DNA from: Riptortus pedestris
Taxonomy: Eukaryota > Arthropoda > Insecta > Hemiptera > Alydidae
Direction: 5' to 3'
Assembly: GCA_019009955.1 (NCBI GenBank)
Contig: CM032232.1
Location: forward strand, 58,245,501 to 58,309,500
DNA: 64,000 nt
Shown: piece after piece, positions 60,720-64,000 of the stretch
Position numbering within the stretch: the first letter of the stretch is position 1
Layout of the letters: each line of letters opens with the position of its first letter
Translations under genes and position numbers: made by a program
Notes under the pieces: generated by a model
Databases searched by the model: none
What the model was told of the DNA's origin: nothing
Seen by the model: only the letters and a program-made list of their open reading frames with translations

Positions 60720-61690
60720 GATTTTTAAAGTATATCATTGGCATGTAATCCTTCTTGTCCTAAAAAGATGCATATATTTCGAGTCGCAGGGATGCCTCGG
60801 TTCCAGTTAAATCCTTGTGAAGAGAATGGCACTGATGTTGGAGCCTATGCATTAAAATCCCACAGAATAAATAACTGTGAAAGAAACATGTAATAACATT
60901 ACTAATGGACCATGGGAAATAACTCCAATAGTTCTCTATAGGATAGAACTACAAGAAAATAATTCTTTCCTTACATTTTAAATCTCACCTTTTTAAAAGC
61001 TGTCATTGGCATGTAGTCCGCTTGTCCAAAACTGTTGCTGCTGATATATTTGGAGTGTATGAATTTAAAGCGCACTGTCCCATATAATAAATAACTGTGA
61101 AAGAAACATGTAACATCATTACTAATGGACCATGGGAAATTAATTCCTATAGTGCTCTATAGGATACACTGCAGGAAGATAATTCTTTTTCTTATATTTT
61201 AAATCTTATCTTTTCAAAAGCTGTCATTGGCATGTAGTCTGTCTTGTCGAAAACAGTTGTTGCTGATATATGTGGAGAGTATGAATTTAAACTGCACTGT
61301 CCCATATAATAAATAACTGTGAAAGAAACATGTAACATCATTACTAATGGACCATGGGAAATTAATTCCTATAGTGCTCTATAGGATACACTGCAGGAAG
61401 ATAATTCTTTTTCTTATATTTTAAATCTTATCTTTTCAAAAGCTGTCATTGGCATGTAGTCTGTCTTGTCGAAAACAGTTGTTGCTGATATATGTGGAGT
61501 GTATGAATTTAAACCGCACTGTCCTATAGAATAAATAGCTGTGAAAGACACATGTAATATCATTACTAATGGACTATGGGAAATAAATTCCTATAGAGCT
61601 CTATAGGATACATTACAAGAAAATAATTCTCTTTCTTACATTTTAAATCTTACCTTTTTAAAAACTGTCATTGGCATGTAGTCTTCAGTA
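60720..61690 (-). repeat. Array of about 222-bp tandem repeats, each with an exon-like segment
   Basis: The marker 'aactgtgaaagaaacatg' occurs at about 60873, 61093 and 61315, with a variant near 61537, so the period is 220-222 bp. On the minus strand each unit reads acceptor (TTTCTTTCACAG), about 106-150 coding-like bases ending ACTACATGCCAATGACAGCT, then GTGAGA, GTAAGA or a broken GATAAG. One frame of the inner units is open and ends SFGQADYMPMTAFKK. The lowest unit has a different body, matching the last exon of unit 2 but mutated. Confidence 0.75.
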
Positions 61691-62113
61691 TTAGCTGAAA
61701 AATCACTTTTCTTCTTTTTGGGAGAAATCTCATTAATGTGACACAGGGCACGTTTACATATTTTCACTCCTACATTGTCTAGATGTTTCACTTTTTGAGT
61801 CAGAAGTAGAAGTTTGTTTACTTAAGGACGACACTGGTAAATTCAGGTGGGGCAGAGCTTCTTCTTTTAATTGCAATCTATTAGGAACATAGCCTAATAA
61901 TTCTGCTTGTAAATTCCTTTCATAATCACTGTCGCTGAAATGTTCTGAACAAACCCGTGAAGTATCAGGATTAAAGTTCAAATCTTCTCGTATGCACAGG
62001 ACTACTCACTGTTTCTTAATTTCTGGGTTTTTCGGGAACTGGTTAAAAAATACTGACTTGCCTGATTTCCTAGGGTTGTTGGAATATGTTGCTACGGCAC
62101 AATCACTCGGCAT
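61640..62113 (-). pseudogene. THAP-domain gene copy 1, disabled
   Basis: From the ATG at 62113 the minus strand reads MPSDCAVATYSNNPRKSGKS, VFFNQFPKNPEIKKQ, then TGA at 62008-62006 where copy 2 has TGG (Trp), then the rest of a THAP zinc finger (RVCSEHFSDSDYERN, LLGYVPNRLQLKEEALPHLN). A Tyr (TAT) also stands where the THAP C2CH finger should have its second cysteine. A stop near 61754 truncates the linker, while sequence similar to ISPKKLKSDF of copy 2 follows in another frame. The THAP domain binds DNA through its C2CH zinc site, so both changes should abolish it. Confidence 0.8.
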
Positions 62114-62857
62114 TTTGAAAAAAATAAGTTATAACACTAAAAAATAAAAAAAATCACAAAAAGATAGAGATGCTCACTATGTAAACAAAGCTCAAATAGG
62201 TATTGGATGACGTAATGCGCCAAAGTCGCAAAAAAGTCACGATCTGCGCACCTGCCGAATGGCACCCCCCTGGCTCCAAGCAAGGTACGTATAAGATAAG
62301 GTAGCGCCATTCGCGAGTAGCCAATCAGAATGCAGCAAGCCTCTACGTCACTGGGCTGAAAGATTCCTGGCGGACAAGCCGAAATACGATCAATATAAGC
62401 AGTTTTCTGATTAATTTGGCGAATAAAAAATTGTTAAAATGGTATATGTCTGTAAATGATACAAATTACTTTAGTTGAATATATTTTATTTCAAATAAAC
62501 CATGTACAAATTAGATTCCATTAAAAATAAATACATAATAGTTCCTTAAAATTTATATATGTTGGGTTACATTTAAAAATCGTAATTTTTCTAGGTAATT
62601 AGCACAACAAAAAGTAAAAATTTACTATAATAAGATGAAATCTCCAAAACATGAAAACAGTAATGACTTCTATTATACAAACAAATAAAAGTTAATAAAA
62701 TTTAGATTAACCAAGCAATAAACAATGATACCCAGTTAAAAATGAATAAAAATGACTAAATTATTTTAAACATCAGCTAGTCAATATAGGTACAAGATTT
62801 TTAAAGGTTATCATTGGCATGTAGTCCTCCTTGTAATAAAAAGATGCTTATATTTAG

Positions 62858-62955
62858 TCACTGGAATCCTTGGTTCCAGTAGCATCCTTGTGAAGAGAAT
62901 GGCACTGATGTTGGAGCATAAGCATTGAAACCGCACTGTCCCATAGAATAACTAA
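62858..62955 (-). CDS. Probable last exon of THAP gene copy 2
   Basis: After an acceptor TTTCCTCCACAG (ends 62956) the minus strand has two bases, then SYSMGQCGFNAYAPTSVPFS, SQGCYWNQGFQ and a TGA at 62860-62858. The repeat at 63092-63240 gives the same peptide but runs on past GF, so this copy looks like a terminal exon. The peptide matches no family I know. Linking it to the THAP exon is inference from position and from the shared repeat. Confidence 0.4.
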
Positions 62956-63091
62956 CTGTGGAGGAAACATGTAATATCATTAATGATAGACCATGGGAAA
63001 TAAACTCCTATAGTGCTCTATAGAAAACACTACAAGAAGATAATTCTGTTACTCAGACTTTAAAACTTATCTTTTTTTTAAAAAAAAAGCT

Positions 63092-63240
63092 GTCATTGGC
63101 ATGTAGTCCTCCTTGTAATAAAAATATGCTAACATTTTGAGCCGCAGGGAATCCCTGGTTCCAGTAGCATCCTTGTGAAGAAAATGGCACAGATGTTGGA
63201 GCATATGCATTGAAACCGCACTGTCCCATAGAATAAATAA
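63092..63240 (-). repeat. Exon-like repeat unit of the THAP locus
   Basis: Acceptor TTCCTTCGCAG (ends 63241), then a frame YSMGQCGFNAYAPTSVPFSS, QGCYWNQGFPAAQNVSIFLL open to the A-run near 63080. A second frame (the 62-codon one starting in the intron) is also open, so the true frame is not certain. The following donor position reads GATAAG, lacking GT. Confidence 0.45.
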
Positions 63241-63339
63241 CTGCGAAGGAAACATGTTATATCATTAATGATGGAGCATGGAAATATACTCCTATAGTGT
63301 CTATAGGAAACACTACAAGAAAATTATTCTTTTCTTACA

Positions 63340-64000
63340 TTTTAAAAGCTCCCATTCGCATGAAGTCTGTCTTGTCCAAAACAGTTGCTGCTGATATTTT
63401 TTGAGTGTATGCTCTGAATTTGAGCTTTGGATAATATTGGATAACAAATCCTTTCCATTTCTTTTTTCACTGCATTTTTTCTTCTTTTTGCATTTTTATC
63501 TGGTAAATAACTGTTAGCAATTTAGTAACTCTCTTTTTTAAATTAAAGTTATTACTTTCTAAATTTTTTACTTGGATCAGCAAGGACTTTAATTGGGATT
63601 CATATTCAGCAATTTTTTCCTTTAAGAGAATACATCCATCACAATCAACTTCTTCTGTATTACATGAAAAATCACTTTTCAGCTTTTTGGGAGAAATCTC
63701 ATTAATGTGACGCAGGGCACGTTGAGTTATTTCACGTTTTTTACTCCTACAGTCTCTAGATGTTTCACATTTTGAGTCAGAAGTAGAGCTAGTAGGTGTT
63801 TGTTTACTTACGGACGATACTGGTAAATTAAGATGCGGCACAGCTTCTTCTTTTAATATCAATCTATTAGGAACATAGCCTAACAATTCTGCTTGTAAAT
63901 TCCTTTGGTAATCACTATCACTGAAATGTTCTGAACAAACCCGAGCAAAAGTAGGATTAAATTTCAAATCTCCTCGTCTACACAGAACTATCCACTGTTT
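63340..64000 (-). CDS. THAP-domain protein copy 2 (partial, 5' end beyond window)
   Basis: The minus strand enters the window inside a THAP finger (KQWIVLCRRGDLKFNPTFAR, VCSEHFSDSDYQRNLQAELL, GYVPNRLILKEEAVPHLNLP). It runs through a polar linker, ISPKKLKSDF, and a coiled coil (EKIAEYESQLKSLLIQVKNL, ESNNFNLKKRVTKLL) to a TGA at 63469-63467. In the next frame the text continues AVKKEMERICYPILSKAQIQ and SIHSKNISSN. This resembles the segment after the coiled coil in THAP9/P-element-like transposases (LxxILSxGQI). So the frame is either shifted by one base or spliced differently. The gene may be a domesticated or relic P-like element; the THAP finger itself is intact here. Confidence 0.65.

Larger units (their letters stand above)
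60199..64000. repeat. Tandem segmental duplication, unit about 2.07 kb, second unit open at window end
   Basis: Unit 1 starts at 60199 and unit 2 at 62271, both with 'gctccaagcaaggtacgta'. Parallel order follows in each: 'tttctgattaatttgg', 'accatgtacaaattagattc', the exon-bearing short repeats, then a THAP-domain frame on the minus strand. They differ by many substitutions and by repeat number, so the duplication is not very recent. Confidence 0.85.

Noticed and set aside
60720..61690. CRISPR array
   Set aside because: Eukaryotic DNA; 222-bp units without short repeat-spacer structure.

Overview
The window is AT-rich animal DNA that is almost certainly from an insect. It carries a complete insect-type odorant receptor (7tm_6 family), GT-AG introns, and a large load of insect-style repeats. 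These include tRNA-derived SINEs, non-LTR retrotransposon fragments, mariner and other DDE transposase remnants, THAP (P-element-like) sequences and long (TA)n tracts. I cannot name the species; the order is also uncertain.

Layout. On the + strand, 1757-10729 holds the last six exons of a secreted cysteine-rich protein with von Willebrand factor C-type modules; its 5' end was not found. On the - strand follow: an intronless 1830-residue SPEF2/CPC1 orthologue (12673-18165); a six-exon odorant receptor of 425 aa (24820-32092); a seven-exon syntaxin-8 gene of 240 aa (38713-47051); a nine-exon NPRL2 gene of 392 aa (49239-59128); and two tandem copies of a THAP-domain sequence with an array of short exon-bearing repeats (about 60199 to the window end). 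I joined the exons of the four spliced genes by hand, using homology, splice sites and intron phase; every exon boundary is phase-compatible.

Between and inside the genes the main repeat is one dispersed family, here interpreted as a Helentron-associated (HINE, DINE-1-like) non-autonomous element. It has a 12-bp subterminal inverted repeat, a small palindrome at one end, a hairpin close to the other end, T-rich insertion sites and an internal (TA)n tract. At least eight of the (TA)n tracts in the window lie inside copies of this element. A second abundant family is a tRNA-derived SINE with visible A- and B-box regions. The 18.2-26.0 kb and 53-57 kb stretches are repeat nests.

The genes do not form a functional cluster: they cover axonemal assembly, smell, endosomal membrane fusion and nutrient signalling to TORC1. 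The observations most worth following are the histidine at the SNARE zero-layer position of syntaxin-8, the large intronless SPEF2 gene, the HINE copies touching splice sites of the odorant receptor and syntaxin-8, the tandem exon array of the THAP locus with one dead and one possibly live THAP copy, and a foldback element inserted in the microsatellite of a HINE copy.
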